A DNA stretch of 64,000 nucleotides from Mixta intestinalis (GTDB taxonomy: Bacteria; Pseudomonadota; Gammaproteobacteria; Enterobacterales; Enterobacteriaceae), in assembly GCF_009914055.1 (NCBI RefSeq), contig NZ_CP028271.1:1364001-1428000 (forward strand), read 5' to 3'. Shown piece after piece: positions 8,908 to 16,571 of the stretch. Made by a program: the position numbers and the translations under genes. Below the pieces are notes generated by a model, which was not told where the DNA came from, made no database searches, and worked only from the letters and a program-made list of their open reading frames with translations. How positions within the stretch are numbered: position 1 is the first letter of the stretch; the number at the start of each line of letters is the position of its first letter.

Positions 8908-8993
8908 CTGGCGAAGATATCGCCAGTAAATGACAACGCTACGTGAAATTTACCGGGTTATGACCCTGACGATTTCTCAGAATTCACGTAGCG
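8908..8993. promoter_or_regulatory. Two dyads between the rox-like site and the recombinase gene
   Basis: First dyad CTGGCGA (8908-8914)/TCGCCAG (8920-8926). Second dyad CGCTACGTGAA (8937-8947)/TTCACGTAGCG (8983-8993), 11 bp perfect with a 35-base gap. Nothing else in the interval 8623-9029 is coding. They may be operator sites or RNA stems controlling the recombinase. Confidence 0.4.
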
Positions 8994-9029
8994 CGATCGC
9001 CTGCTGTTTTGCCGATAAGTTGTACAAAT

Positions 9030-10061
9030 ATGGATGAAATAGTCACCGCTGCCCCGCTTCTTCCGCTCTCAACGACAGATGACGATCTTGCCCAGCGCCT
9101 GCGGGAATTTGTGCAGGATAAAGATGCCTTCTCACCTAATACGTGGCGGCAGCTGCTGAGCGTTATGCGCGTTTGTCATCGCTGGGCGTTAGCCAACGGT
9201 CGTTCGCTGCTGCCGATGTCGCCGGAAGATCTGCGCGACTATCTCAGTTATTTACAGTCTATTGGGCGGGCCTCTTCTACCATCGGTACGCATCAGTCGC
9301 TGATTGCCATGCTGCATCGCAATGCGGGCCTGGTGCCACCCTCTACTTCTCCGCTGGTTTCCCGCGCACGTAAAAAAATTAACCGCGTCGCGGTGATCTC
9401 CGGCGAACGTACCGGACAGGCGGTGCCGTTTCATATCAGCGATCTGCAAAAGGTCGAGGCGGCCTGGGCGGAAAATCAAACTCTGCAAAATCTGCGCGAT
9501 CTGGCATTTTTACATGTGGCGTACAGCACTCTGATGCGTATCAGCGAGGTTGCGCGCTTTCGCGTTGGCGATATTATGCGCGCAGAAGATGGCCGTATTA
9601 TTCTTGAAGGCTCGTGGACCAAAACGCTGCTGGATACCGGTAGCCTGGTTAAGGCGCTGAGCGCAAAATCCTCAGCGGTGCTGACCAGATGGCTGATCGC
9701 CTCCGGTCTGACTGGTGAGCCGGAAGCCTTTCTGTTTTGCCCGATTCATCGTTCGGGTAAAGTGCTGATTGCCACTCGCCAGCCGATGAGTACGCCCGCG
9801 CTGAAAAGTATCTTTACCCGCGCCTGGCAGGTAGCCGGACAGAGTGCCACCGCCAGGCCCAATAAAAATCGCTACCGGCGTTGGAGCGGACACAGCGCAC
9901 GCGTCGGTGCCGCACAGGATCTGGCCCGTAAAGGTTATTCAGTGGCGCAGATTATGCAGGAAGGCACCTGGAAAAAACCGGAAACGTTGATGCGCTATAT
10001 TCGCTACGTTGAAGCGCATAAAGGCGCGATGGTGGATTTGATGGAAAACGTTGATGAGTAA
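9030..10061 (+). CDS. Cre/Dre-family tyrosine site-specific recombinase
   Basis: From ATG 9030 the product is 343 residues, the length of P1 Cre; a TTG start at 9009 would add seven. The N-terminal core-binding domain has AFSPNTWRQLLSV and PEDLRDYLSYLQ as in Cre. The catalytic domain, numbered from the TTG start, shows Arg177 (STLMRISEVAR), Lys205 (WTKTLL), His295 and Arg298 (SGHSARVGAA), Trp321 and the nucleophile Tyr330 (EGTWKKPETLMRYIR). The stretch IMQEGTWKKPETLMRY is, from memory, the same in Dre of phage D6, and GERTGQA is shared too, so it is nearer Dre than Cre. It should resolve or integrate DNA at the rox-like repeat upstream. It is flanked by unrelated metabolic genes. Confidence 0.93.
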   Translation: MDEIVTAAPLLPLSTTDDDLAQRLREFVQDKDAFSPNTWRQLLSVMRVCHRWALANGRSLLPMSPEDLRDYLSYLQSIGRASSTIGTHQSLIAMLHRNAGLVPPSTSPLVSRARKKINRVAVISGERTGQAVPFHISDLQKVEAAWAENQTLQNLRDLAFLHVAYSTLMRISEVARFRVGDIMRAEDGRIILEGSWTKTLLDTGSLVKALSAKSSAVLTRWLIASGLTGEPEAFLFCPIHRSGKVLIATRQPMSTPALKSIFTRAWQVAGQSATARPNKNRYRRWSGHSARVGAAQDLARKGYSVAQIMQEGTWKKPETLMRYIRYVEAHKGAMVDLMENVDE

Positions 10062-10286
10062 TACGCGGTTGGATTAGAGACAGACTCCAGATTTTTAGCA
10101 TATTCTTTTGTATATGACACTGGAAATGGGTTCTGTGATTGTATTCTTCAGTAAAGCCTTTCGCTGACCACAACTATTTGTGAGCATAATTCACAACACT
10201 ATTCAGCTGCGACTGCTGGTTACCTTCGTTTCAGTGCAATAACCTGTCACATACAGAATTGCTGGCAATAAAAGAAGGAACACTGA

Positions 10287-11146
10287 ATGAAGTATGTGAA
10301 TCTGGGTCGTAGCGGTTTGAAAGTCTCCCGTCTTTGTCTCGGTTGTATGAGCTATGGTGAACCTGAACGTTTGCCTCAGCCCTGGTCTCTGGATGAAAAG
10401 GCGTCACGACCGCTCATCCGTCAGGCGCTTGAAGCAGGCATTAATTTTTTTGATACCGCGAATATCTACTCGGGCGGAAGTTCAGAAGAGATTACTGGAA
10501 AAGCGCTGAGAGAAATGGCCAGACGCGACGAGATCGTTGTGGCGACAAAGACCTTCTTTCCGTGGCGCAACATATCGGCGCATCGTCTATGGTGGCCTGG
10601 CGCTTTGCAAAAATGCAGCATACAGCTGAGCGTAACGGCTGGACCCGATTTATAACGATGCAACCTCAATACAACCTGCTTTACCGGGAAGAAGAGCGCG
10701 AGATGCTCCCCCTGTGTGAAGACTAGGGCGTTGGAGTGATCCCCTGGAGTCCGATGGCACGCGGCAGGCTCACGCGCGACTGGGCTGTCACGTCCCGACG
10801 AACGCAAAACGATGCCTTTGCGTTAAAAATGTACGAGAACGCAGCCCTTCTGGATAAGCCCGTTATTGATGTTGTTGCCAAAATTGCCGAAAAGCACGAT
10901 GTGCCAAGAGCTTATGTTGCAATTGCCTGGTTGTTATCAAAAACGGTCATCACAGCACCGATCATTGGCGCAACGAAACCAGAACATCTTTCCACGGCTA
11001 TTAGCGCGCTGGACTTTTCACTTAGCGATGCAGAAATCACGGAACTCGAGGCACGCTATCTGCCACACCCTGTTGACGGGATCGTTCCCCCGCTTCCGGA
11101 TACGCCGCCTTCACTCACTCCGCCTTTAGCAATCCAGAACTGTTAA
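10287..11146 (+). pseudogene. Broken aldo/keto reductase (YajO-like)
   Basis: The first 92 codons are a good reductase N terminus (MKYVNLGRSGLKVSRLCLG, FFDTANIYSGGSSEE, VVATKTFFPWRN). The frame then jumps: the next recognisable piece, IGASSMVAWRFAKMQHTAE, is in another frame and about 65 residues of the usual barrel are missing. Further on, MQPQYNLLYREEEREMLPLCED ends in an in-frame TAG (about 10724), after which GVGVIPWSPMARGRLTR continues to 11146. So there is a deletion with frameshift near 10573 plus a nonsense codon. The gene is almost certainly inactive. The C-terminal piece from 10736 is open but lacks the active-site half. Confidence 0.85.
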
Positions 11147-11157
11147 CACCCTACCCT

Positions 11158-11182
11158 GGCCCGGCATTGCCGGGTCTCCCAG
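11158..11182. terminator. Hairpin between the broken reductase and the next convergent reductase
   Basis: CCCGGC (11160-11165)/GCCGGG (11169-11174), with outer bases of CCTGG and CCAGG able to extend the stem. No T run on either side. Its position between convergent genes suggests transcription ending; low certainty. Confidence 0.3.
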
Positions 11183-11197
11183 GTAACGTATTCCCGG

Positions 11198-12382
11198 TCA
11201 CTGACTTTTATCAAACTGACTTTCGGTAAACGGATCTGCACGACCGCCCTGCAATGGGATTTTGGCAAGCGCCGCATCGATTGCGCGTAGCTCGCTGTCC
11301 GTCAACCGGACTTGCAGTGCACCGCTATTTTCTATCAGGTGCGGATATTGCGTAGTACCCGGGATGGGGACAATCCATGGCCGCTGAGCCATAACCCAGG
11401 CCAGCGCGAACTGAACTGGAGTGGTGTTTTTGCGACGGGCCCACGACTGCGCGAATTCAAGCAGTACCATGTTTTTGGCCAGTGCATCGGGCTGGAAGCG
11501 TGGCAGGTTATGCCGCCGATCTGTGCTGTCGAACCGCTGACTTGGATTGACTGCCCCGGCAAGGAAACTGCGGGCGGTCGGGCAGTAAGGTACGAAGCCG
11601 ATACCCAGCTCTTCGAGCGTTGGAAATATCCGCGTCTCCGGTTCACGCCACCACATGGCATACTCACTCTGTACTGCGGTCACAGGGAGTACCGCATGTG
11701 CGCGCCGGATTGTCCTGGCACTCGCTTCCGACAGTCCCCAGTGTTTAACTTTACCCTGCTGGATCAGCGTCTTCACGGTTTCCGCCACATCCTCGATCGG
11801 CACATGAGGATCGGGGCGATGCTGATAAAGAAGATCGATGTGGTCCGTTTTCAGACGCTTTAGCGAGCCTTCTACGGCACGGCGGATATGGTCAGGGTGG
11901 CTGTTAAGGGATGTAGGCTTACCCTCCTCGACACCGAAACCGAACTTAGTGGCAATCACCACACGATCGCGAACAGGGGCCAGTGCTTCCCCGACAAATT
12001 CTTCACTGAGATGGGGGCCATACACCTCAGCAGTATCAAAGAACGTGATACCTTGTTCAAAGGCTGCCCGGATGAGCGAAACCATTGCTTTACGATCGCG
12101 CGGACCACCGCCGTAATACCCCACCATCGGCAGGCACCCTAATCCCATGCTGGAAACCTCCAGCGAGCCGAGTTTACGCGTGGTTAAGGTTTCCTTCTGG
12201 ACGGGAACAGCATCCGAAGAGGCGTTCGACGTGTCCTGACCCGCCGGTTTCGCCATCACTGCACCGCTCCTGCCAAGGGTGGTAGCGGCCAACGCCAGAC
12301 CAGCTCCGGCGATCAGAAAATTGCGACGATCCTGAGAAGCGGGTACGGAAGCAGAATGTTGGTCATGCATCATCTTACTCAT
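11198..12382 (-). CDS. Aldo/keto reductase with a twin-arginine-like leader
   Basis: From ATG 12382, chosen because GGAG precedes it at 9 bases, the product is 394 residues; an upstream in-frame ATG at 12439 would overlap the neighbouring gene. The N terminus has SQDRRNFLIAGAGLALAATTL, a twin-arginine pattern followed by a hydrophobic segment and an AxA-like end (VMAKP). The remainder is a full reductase barrel: FFDTAEVYG (Asp and Tyr), VIATKFGFG (Lys), LLYQHRPDP (His), then the C-terminal cofactor part PIPGTTQYPHL. Such enzymes reduce aldehydes or ketones with NADPH and are usually cytosolic, so export would be unusual. It lies 46 bp downstream of another reductase on the same strand. Confidence 0.82.
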   Translation of the reverse strand: MSKMMHDQHSASVPASQDRRNFLIAGAGLALAATTLGRSGAVMAKPAGQDTSNASSDAVPVQKETLTTRKLGSLEVSSMGLGCLPMVGYYGGGPRDRKAMVSLIRAAFEQGITFFDTAEVYGPHLSEEFVGEALAPVRDRVVIATKFGFGVEEGKPTSLNSHPDHIRRAVEGSLKRLKTDHIDLLYQHRPDPHVPIEDVAETVKTLIQQGKVKHWGLSEASARTIRRAHAVLPVTAVQSEYAMWWREPETRIFPTLEELGIGFVPYCPTARSFLAGAVNPSQRFDSTDRRHNLPRFQPDALAKNMVLLEFAQSWARRKNTTPVQFALAWVMAQRPWIVPIPGTTQYPHLIENSGALQVRLTDSELRAIDAALAKIPLQGGRADPFTESQFDKSQ

Positions 12383-12428
12383 AAACTGGAACTCCATATA
12401 ACGAAGAAAGGATTCATTAATTTGGTAA

Positions 12429-13415
12429 TTACCATGCATAAGCCTGGGGCGCTTCTCCCCCGGGTCCGGGCCAGATTTCGTCGAGACAGCTCATGGTGTC
12501 GTCTGATAGCGTGATTGTCGTTGCGTGAAGCGCCTCCTGGAGTTGTTCGACCGTACGAGGCCCGATAAGTGGAGCAGTAACGACAGGATTCTGTAGGAGC
12601 CACGCAAGAGCCACATTAGAAGGGGTTTCGCCGAGGTCCTCACATAATCTTTCGTAGGCTTCCAGCTGCGGACGGTACTGTTCGATTAGACGGGAAAAAG
12701 CGGGCCTTGCACGACGCCCACTTGCCATCTTTTTCAGTACGCCACCAAGCAACCCTCCGGCAAGTGGGCTCCAGGGAATCAGCCCCAGGCCAAAATGACG
12801 GCATGCGGGAATGACCTCCAGTTCAATAGTTCGGGCTGTCAGATTGTAGAGACTTTGCTCGGCGGCAAGGCCAGGGAAATGACGAGTCGTAGCAACTGAC
12901 TGCGCAGTCGCAATATCCCAGCCCGCGAAATTGCTGCTACCGATATAAAGAACTTTTCCCTGCTGAACAAGGAGCTCCATTGCCTGCCAGATCTCTTCCC
13001 ATGGCGTATGACGATCGATGTGATGCATCTGATAGACATCAATATGGTCGGTCTTAAGCCGTCGCAAACTGTCCTCGCAGGCCTTGCGAATATGATAAGC
13101 AGAAAGACAGCGATCGTTCGGACCTGGTCCCATAGGCTGATAGACTTTCGTCGCAAGGACGATACGTTCACGGCGGCCACCCTGCTGAAGCCAGCGACCA
13201 ATAATTTCCTCGGACAGCCCCGAACCTTGCTGGATATCGGGTGATTGTTCGGTGCCATACACGTCTGCTGTATCAATGAAATTTATACCCGCCTCAAGCG
13301 CCTCATCCAAAATGCGGGCACTGGTCTTCTCGTCGGTGACGTCACCAAAATTCATGGTTCCGAGACAAAGGCGGCTGACTTTCAGGCCGGTGCGGCCAAG
13401 ATGCGTATAGTTCAT
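12429..13415 (-). CDS. Aldo/keto reductase
   Basis: From ATG 13415 (GGAG 8 bases upstream) the product is 328 residues and begins MNYTHLGRTGLKVSRLCLG, the standard family start; an upstream in-frame extension is not supported. The catalytic tetrad is visible: Asp and Tyr in FIDTADVYG, Lys in LATKVY, His in YQMHHIDRH. IPWSPLAGGLLGG and LIGPRTVEQL are the usual late motifs binding the NADPH adenosine end. It belongs to the broad AKR11/12-like group acting on small carbonyl compounds; the substrate cannot be told. It is divergent from a LysR regulator at 13637 and is probably its target, with the Tat-like reductase next in the operon. Confidence 0.88.
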   Translation of the reverse strand: MNYTHLGRTGLKVSRLCLGTMNFGDVTDEKTSARILDEALEAGINFIDTADVYGTEQSPDIQQGSGLSEEIIGRWLQQGGRRERIVLATKVYQPMGPGPNDRCLSAYHIRKACEDSLRRLKTDHIDVYQMHHIDRHTPWEEIWQAMELLVQQGKVLYIGSSNFAGWDIATAQSVATTRHFPGLAAEQSLYNLTARTIELEVIPACRHFGLGLIPWSPLAGGLLGGVLKKMASGRRARPAFSRLIEQYRPQLEAYERLCEDLGETPSNVALAWLLQNPVVTAPLIGPRTVEQLQEALHATTITLSDDTMSCLDEIWPGPGGEAPQAYAW

Positions 13416-13636
13416 AAACGGCTCCGTTGTGTGAATGTTCCGCCCTGACCAGGGCCAGCGGCCAGAGCGCATAATTTTCAAGAATAACGAAGCACAACGT
13501 GTTCAGTGAGAGGACATGAGTGGATGGACTTGTGAAAAAAATTCAGCAATGGATTAGCCCTAATCGGTCTAAGGTGTATATCATTTCCTTATCAACTCAT
13601 TCGGGCCTTAACGCCGCAAAAGGAAAACTATTCTGT

Positions 13637-14545
13637 ATGCAAATAAGCAGAGCTGATGTTGCCGATCTCATTTATTTCATGGCTATTGCACGTCATCGCA
13701 GTTTCAGCCGTGCGGCGATTGAATTAGGTGTCAGTGCATCAGCGCTTAGTCATGCCCTGAAGGGACTGGAAACCCGGCTCGGGGTTCGCCTGCTTAATCG
13801 CACGACCAAGAGCGTTACACCTACGGCAGCAGGTGAAGAACTGGTTCAGTCTGTCCTCCAGCCTTTCGACACCATAGAAGGCGCGCTTGAATCGCTTAAC
13901 CGATATCGTGATACGCCTACCGGACGTATCCGCATCAATGCTGCCGTTGAAGCGGCAAATCTTTTGCTTGCGCCGGTCATGCCCGCTTTTATGGATCGCT
14001 ATCCCGATATTGAAATCGATATTGTGGCCAGTAACCGTATGATTGACGTCACTGATGCAGGCTTCGATGCCGGTATCCGCTATGGTGGCACCGTCCCGGA
14101 AGATATGGTTGCCCGGCGTTTATCTGCCGACATTCGCTGGGTTATCGCAGCATCCCCCGACTACCTGGAACGCTATGGAACACCTGAACATCCGGATGAT
14201 TTATTACACCATCGCTGTATAAGCAATCGTCTCGGCGACGATCGAATTTATCGTTGGGAACTTGAGCGAGACGGCGAAACGTACCAAATCACTGTGCCTG
14301 GCTCAGTGACAGTCAATCAGGCTGAAACGGGCCTTGTGGCCGTATTGGGCGGGGCTGGCCTGATGTATTTTCCGGAGCCTCTTGTTGCTCCCTATGTGAA
14401 GGATGGACGGCTCCGCCTGGTGCTTACGGAATGGTCCCCGCTGGAGGCAGGTTTTCATATCTATTATTCAAGCCGTCGGCAATTGCCGACCGGGCTTCGC
14501 CTTCTGATAGAGTTCCTACAGGAGGCCAGGCCGCTGGGGTTGTGA
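13637..14545 (+). CDS. LysR-family transcriptional regulator
   Basis: About 302 residues from ATG 13637 (MQISRADVADLIYFMAIARH); an upstream start at 13520 would add 39 non-conserved residues and is rejected. The winged helix covers residues 8-66 with RSFSRAAIELGVSASALSHALKGLE and RTTKSVTPTAAGEEL. The rest is the two-lobed effector domain. The HTH and the GFDAGIRYGG stretch resemble the CrgA/DhaR-like branch that often controls nearby oxidoreductases. Divergent from the reductase pair at 13415-11198 with a 221-bp gap, so it probably controls those genes. Effector unknown. Confidence 0.88.
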   Translation: MQISRADVADLIYFMAIARHRSFSRAAIELGVSASALSHALKGLETRLGVRLLNRTTKSVTPTAAGEELVQSVLQPFDTIEGALESLNRYRDTPTGRIRINAAVEAANLLLAPVMPAFMDRYPDIEIDIVASNRMIDVTDAGFDAGIRYGGTVPEDMVARRLSADIRWVIAASPDYLERYGTPEHPDDLLHHRCISNRLGDDRIYRWELERDGETYQITVPGSVTVNQAETGLVAVLGGAGLMYFPEPLVAPYVKDGRLRLVLTEWSPLEAGFHIYYSSRRQLPTGLRLLIEFLQEARPLGL

Positions 14546-14581
14546 AATAGCGCCTCCATACTGAACGATGAGTTATTGTCT

Positions 14582-15481
14582 CTATCGCCCCGTAGCGGAT
14601 ATCAGAAAATCAATCAGGGCCTTCACTCTTTTTGTTTTACCCGCGTTTTTGGGGTAATAGAGATACACTGGCGGGTAGGTTTTCCAGTAGTTCTCCATCA
14701 CGGGTATAAAGTGCTCCCTGTCGGGCTGTAACTGCCAGATGGGTTCAAACAAACGTCCAATTCCCAGCCCGTTACGGATCCCGTCGGCCATAACGTCAAT
14801 ATCGTTACTGATTAACTGCCCGGGCATTTCAACCGTCAACTGCTCTCCGCGATCGTTCAGGATCAACGGAAGGATGCGGTTGTTAGTGATAAAACGGTAG
14901 CCAATCAGCTTGTGTTGACTGAGGTCTGACGGTACCTGAGGCATTCCATGCTCGCTGATATAAGCTGAGGATGCATATAACCCTTCACGAAAGGGTTTCA
15001 TTAACGGTCGAGCTACCACCCCACCTTCGAGGATATCGCCGAAACGGATCCCAAGATCAAAACGCTCTTCGATAATATTCACGGTACCGTCGTAAACCGA
15101 TATTTCCAGCTGTATACCCGGATATTGCTGACAGAATTTCGTCATTGCAGGCTTAAGTATTAACAAATAGGCAAAACGCGAGAGCGTGATTCGCACGATA
15201 CCAGAGGGCTCCTGATTCTGGTCGCGAATGCTTTCAAGCGAATTTTCCAGCGACTCCACCGCCGCAGCGGTCTGTTCCAGCAACAGTTGACCGGTTTCCG
15301 TCAGCTCTATACGGCGGGTCGTACGCACAAAAAGCGGATGGCCGATATGCTCTTCCAGCAGCTTAAGCGCATTGCTTACGGAGGGAGGCGTAATTTCCAG
15401 TTTTCTTGCGGCTGCCGAAATATTGCCCTCACGTGCAATGCTCTGAAAGATGCGTATCTGGTTATAAAGGGCGTTATTCAT
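14582..15481 (-). CDS. LysR-family transcriptional regulator
   Basis: 299 residues with the HTH at the N terminus (EGNISAAARKLEITPPSVSNALKLLE) followed by RTTRRIELTETGQLLLEQ, then a periplasmic-binding-like effector domain with ERFDLGIRFGD. It is convergent with the LysR gene at 13637 and divergent from the small-protein, quinone-reductase and aldo/keto-reductase set starting at 15621, which is its likely target. A short dyad in the 139-bp gap may be its operator. Effector not predictable. Confidence 0.88.
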   Translation of the reverse strand: MNNALYNQIRIFQSIAREGNISAAARKLEITPPSVSNALKLLEEHIGHPLFVRTTRRIELTETGQLLLEQTAAAVESLENSLESIRDQNQEPSGIVRITLSRFAYLLILKPAMTKFCQQYPGIQLEISVYDGTVNIIEERFDLGIRFGDILEGGVVARPLMKPFREGLYASSAYISEHGMPQVPSDLSQHKLIGYRFITNNRILPLILNDRGEQLTVEMPGQLISNDIDVMADGIRNGLGIGRLFEPIWQLQPDREHFIPVMENYWKTYPPVYLYYPKNAGKTKRVKALIDFLISATGR

Positions 15482-15513
15482 AATGTGTTCCTAAAACAAT
15501 CACCGCCTGATTA

Positions 15514-15538
15514 TTAAGTACAGCCTAAATATGCTTAA
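15514..15538. promoter_or_regulatory. Possible LysR operator
   Basis: TTAAG (15514-15518) and CTTAA (15534-15538) form a 5-bp dyad with a 15-base gap in the divergent region between the LysR gene and the reductase operon. This is the general layout of LysR boxes. Sequence support is weak. Confidence 0.3.
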
Positions 15539-15620
15539 GTCAATGCTCCTCTAATCTTCCTGAAATGCGCCTCTTATACTTTTATCTCTTTCTACAACGT
15601 GCTGAGTTCAGGAGACTATG

Positions 15621-15929
15621 ATGCGAATTTTATGTCTGGATATCCCCGCACCTGGAGCATCGCTGGAAAAATATGCTCCACACCTTAACGCTGAAGCACT
15701 GCACGCCTGGGGATTGTATAAATCAGGCTTCATCCGCGACATCTACTTTCGTCAGGACAGACCTGGCGTTGCTATTTTTCTTGAATGTGACTCTGTCGAT
15801 GAAGCGATGAGCGTAATGGCCGAATTTCCGCTGGCAAAAGCAGGTTTATTAAGCTTTGAGTGCATTCCGCTTGGATCCTTTATTAACTGGGAAAATCTCT
15901 TTGCCGCTGAATTTAAAAATAAAGAGTGA
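15621..15929 (+). CDS. Small ferredoxin-fold protein (YCII/muconolactone-isomerase-like)
   Basis: About 102 residues. ATG 15621 has AGGAG at a 6-base spacing; the ATG three bases earlier is too close. The sequence (MRILCLDIPAPGAS at the start, RDIYFRQDRPGVAIFLEC in the middle, AMSVMAEFPLAKAGLL late) has the alternating pattern of a dimeric alpha/beta barrel of the YCII or muconolactone-isomerase type. These small proteins often sit beside quinone or carbonyl reductases as accessory isomerases or ligand binders; function here is unknown. First gene of a likely operon continuing with 15996 and 16572. Confidence 0.7.
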   Translation: MRILCLDIPAPGASLEKYAPHLNAEALHAWGLYKSGFIRDIYFRQDRPGVAIFLECDSVDEAMSVMAEFPLAKAGLLSFECIPLGSFINWENLFAAEFKNKE

Positions 15930-15937
15930 GGCCCGAT

Positions 15938-15994
15938 ATGAAACCTGCAGACAAACCCGTGCTGTGTGTCGTTTCCAGCCATCCGATTAATTGA
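15938..15994 (+). pseudogene. 18-codon remnant, possibly of a DJ-1/PfpI-type gene start
   Basis: A GAGG-preceded ATG opens MKPADKPVLCVVSSHPIN and then stops at a TGA one base before the next gene's ATG. The PVLCVVSSHP pattern resembles the first strand of DJ-1/PfpI glutamine-amidotransferase-like proteins, so this may be a gene start left by a deletion. It could also act as a short coupling peptide for 15996, which has no ribosome site of its own. Confidence 0.35.
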
Positions 15995-15995
15995 A

Positions 15996-16553
15996 ATGAA
16001 AAATATCCTTGTTGTTTCAGGTCATCCTGAGCTTACCCATTCCATCGCCAACGCTACTATCCTTGATGAAGTGGCGACCGCCCTTCCCGATGCTGAAATT
16101 CGTCGTCTGGACTGGCTCTACCCGGACGGCAAATTCAATATCGCTGCGGAGCAGGAAAGCCTGCTCAGGGCCGATGTGATTGTCTGGCAGTTCCCTTTTT
16201 CCTGGTATGGGCTGCCCGGGTTAATGAAACAATGGCTGGACGAGGTCTTTGTCCACGGCTTCGCGCATGGCTCAACGGCAAAACTGGGCGGTAAAAAGCT
16301 GATCCTCTCCTTCACTACAGGGGCGCCACAGGAGCTCTATACCGCTGACGGTTTCTTTGGCCATGCCATTGAAGAGTATCTTATTCCGTTCGAGACCACG
16401 GCAAGACTGTGCAATCTTGAGCTGCTGTCGCCGGTTTATACCTGTGGTATCAGCTATGCCGACCGGGATGCCGACAAAATCGCACAGCAAAAAACGCTTG
16501 CCAGGGCGCACGCTTCAAGGCTTGTCGATCTGCTCAATACCGTTCGTAAATAA
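15996..16553 (+). CDS. NAD(P)H:quinone oxidoreductase, flavodoxin-like fold (KefF/MdaB type)
   Basis: About 185 residues from ATG 15996 (MKNILVVSGHPELTHS); a GTG ten codons upstream is less likely. The fold has the first FMN loop GHPELTHSIAN, WQFPFSWYGLPGLMKQWLDEVF near 75 and SFTTGAPQELYTADG near 115, the usual marks of the KefF/MdaB/YheR group that reduce quinones or aldehydes with FMN. Upstream DNA lacks a clear ribosome site, so translation may be coupled to the 18-codon frame ending one base earlier. It is followed 18 bp later by an aldo/keto reductase, giving a carbonyl/quinone reduction operon. Confidence 0.85.
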   Translation: MKNILVVSGHPELTHSIANATILDEVATALPDAEIRRLDWLYPDGKFNIAAEQESLLRADVIVWQFPFSWYGLPGLMKQWLDEVFVHGFAHGSTAKLGGKKLILSFTTGAPQELYTADGFFGHAIEEYLIPFETTARLCNLELLSPVYTCGISYADRDADKIAQQKTLARAHASRLVDLLNTVRK

Positions 16554-16571
16554 TCCAGAGGGAGAATAACG

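Noticed and set aside
9009..9029. TTG at 9009 as the recombinase start
   Set aside because: ATG 9030 gives the Cre length of 343 residues and the extra residues are not conserved; neither has a strong ribosome site.
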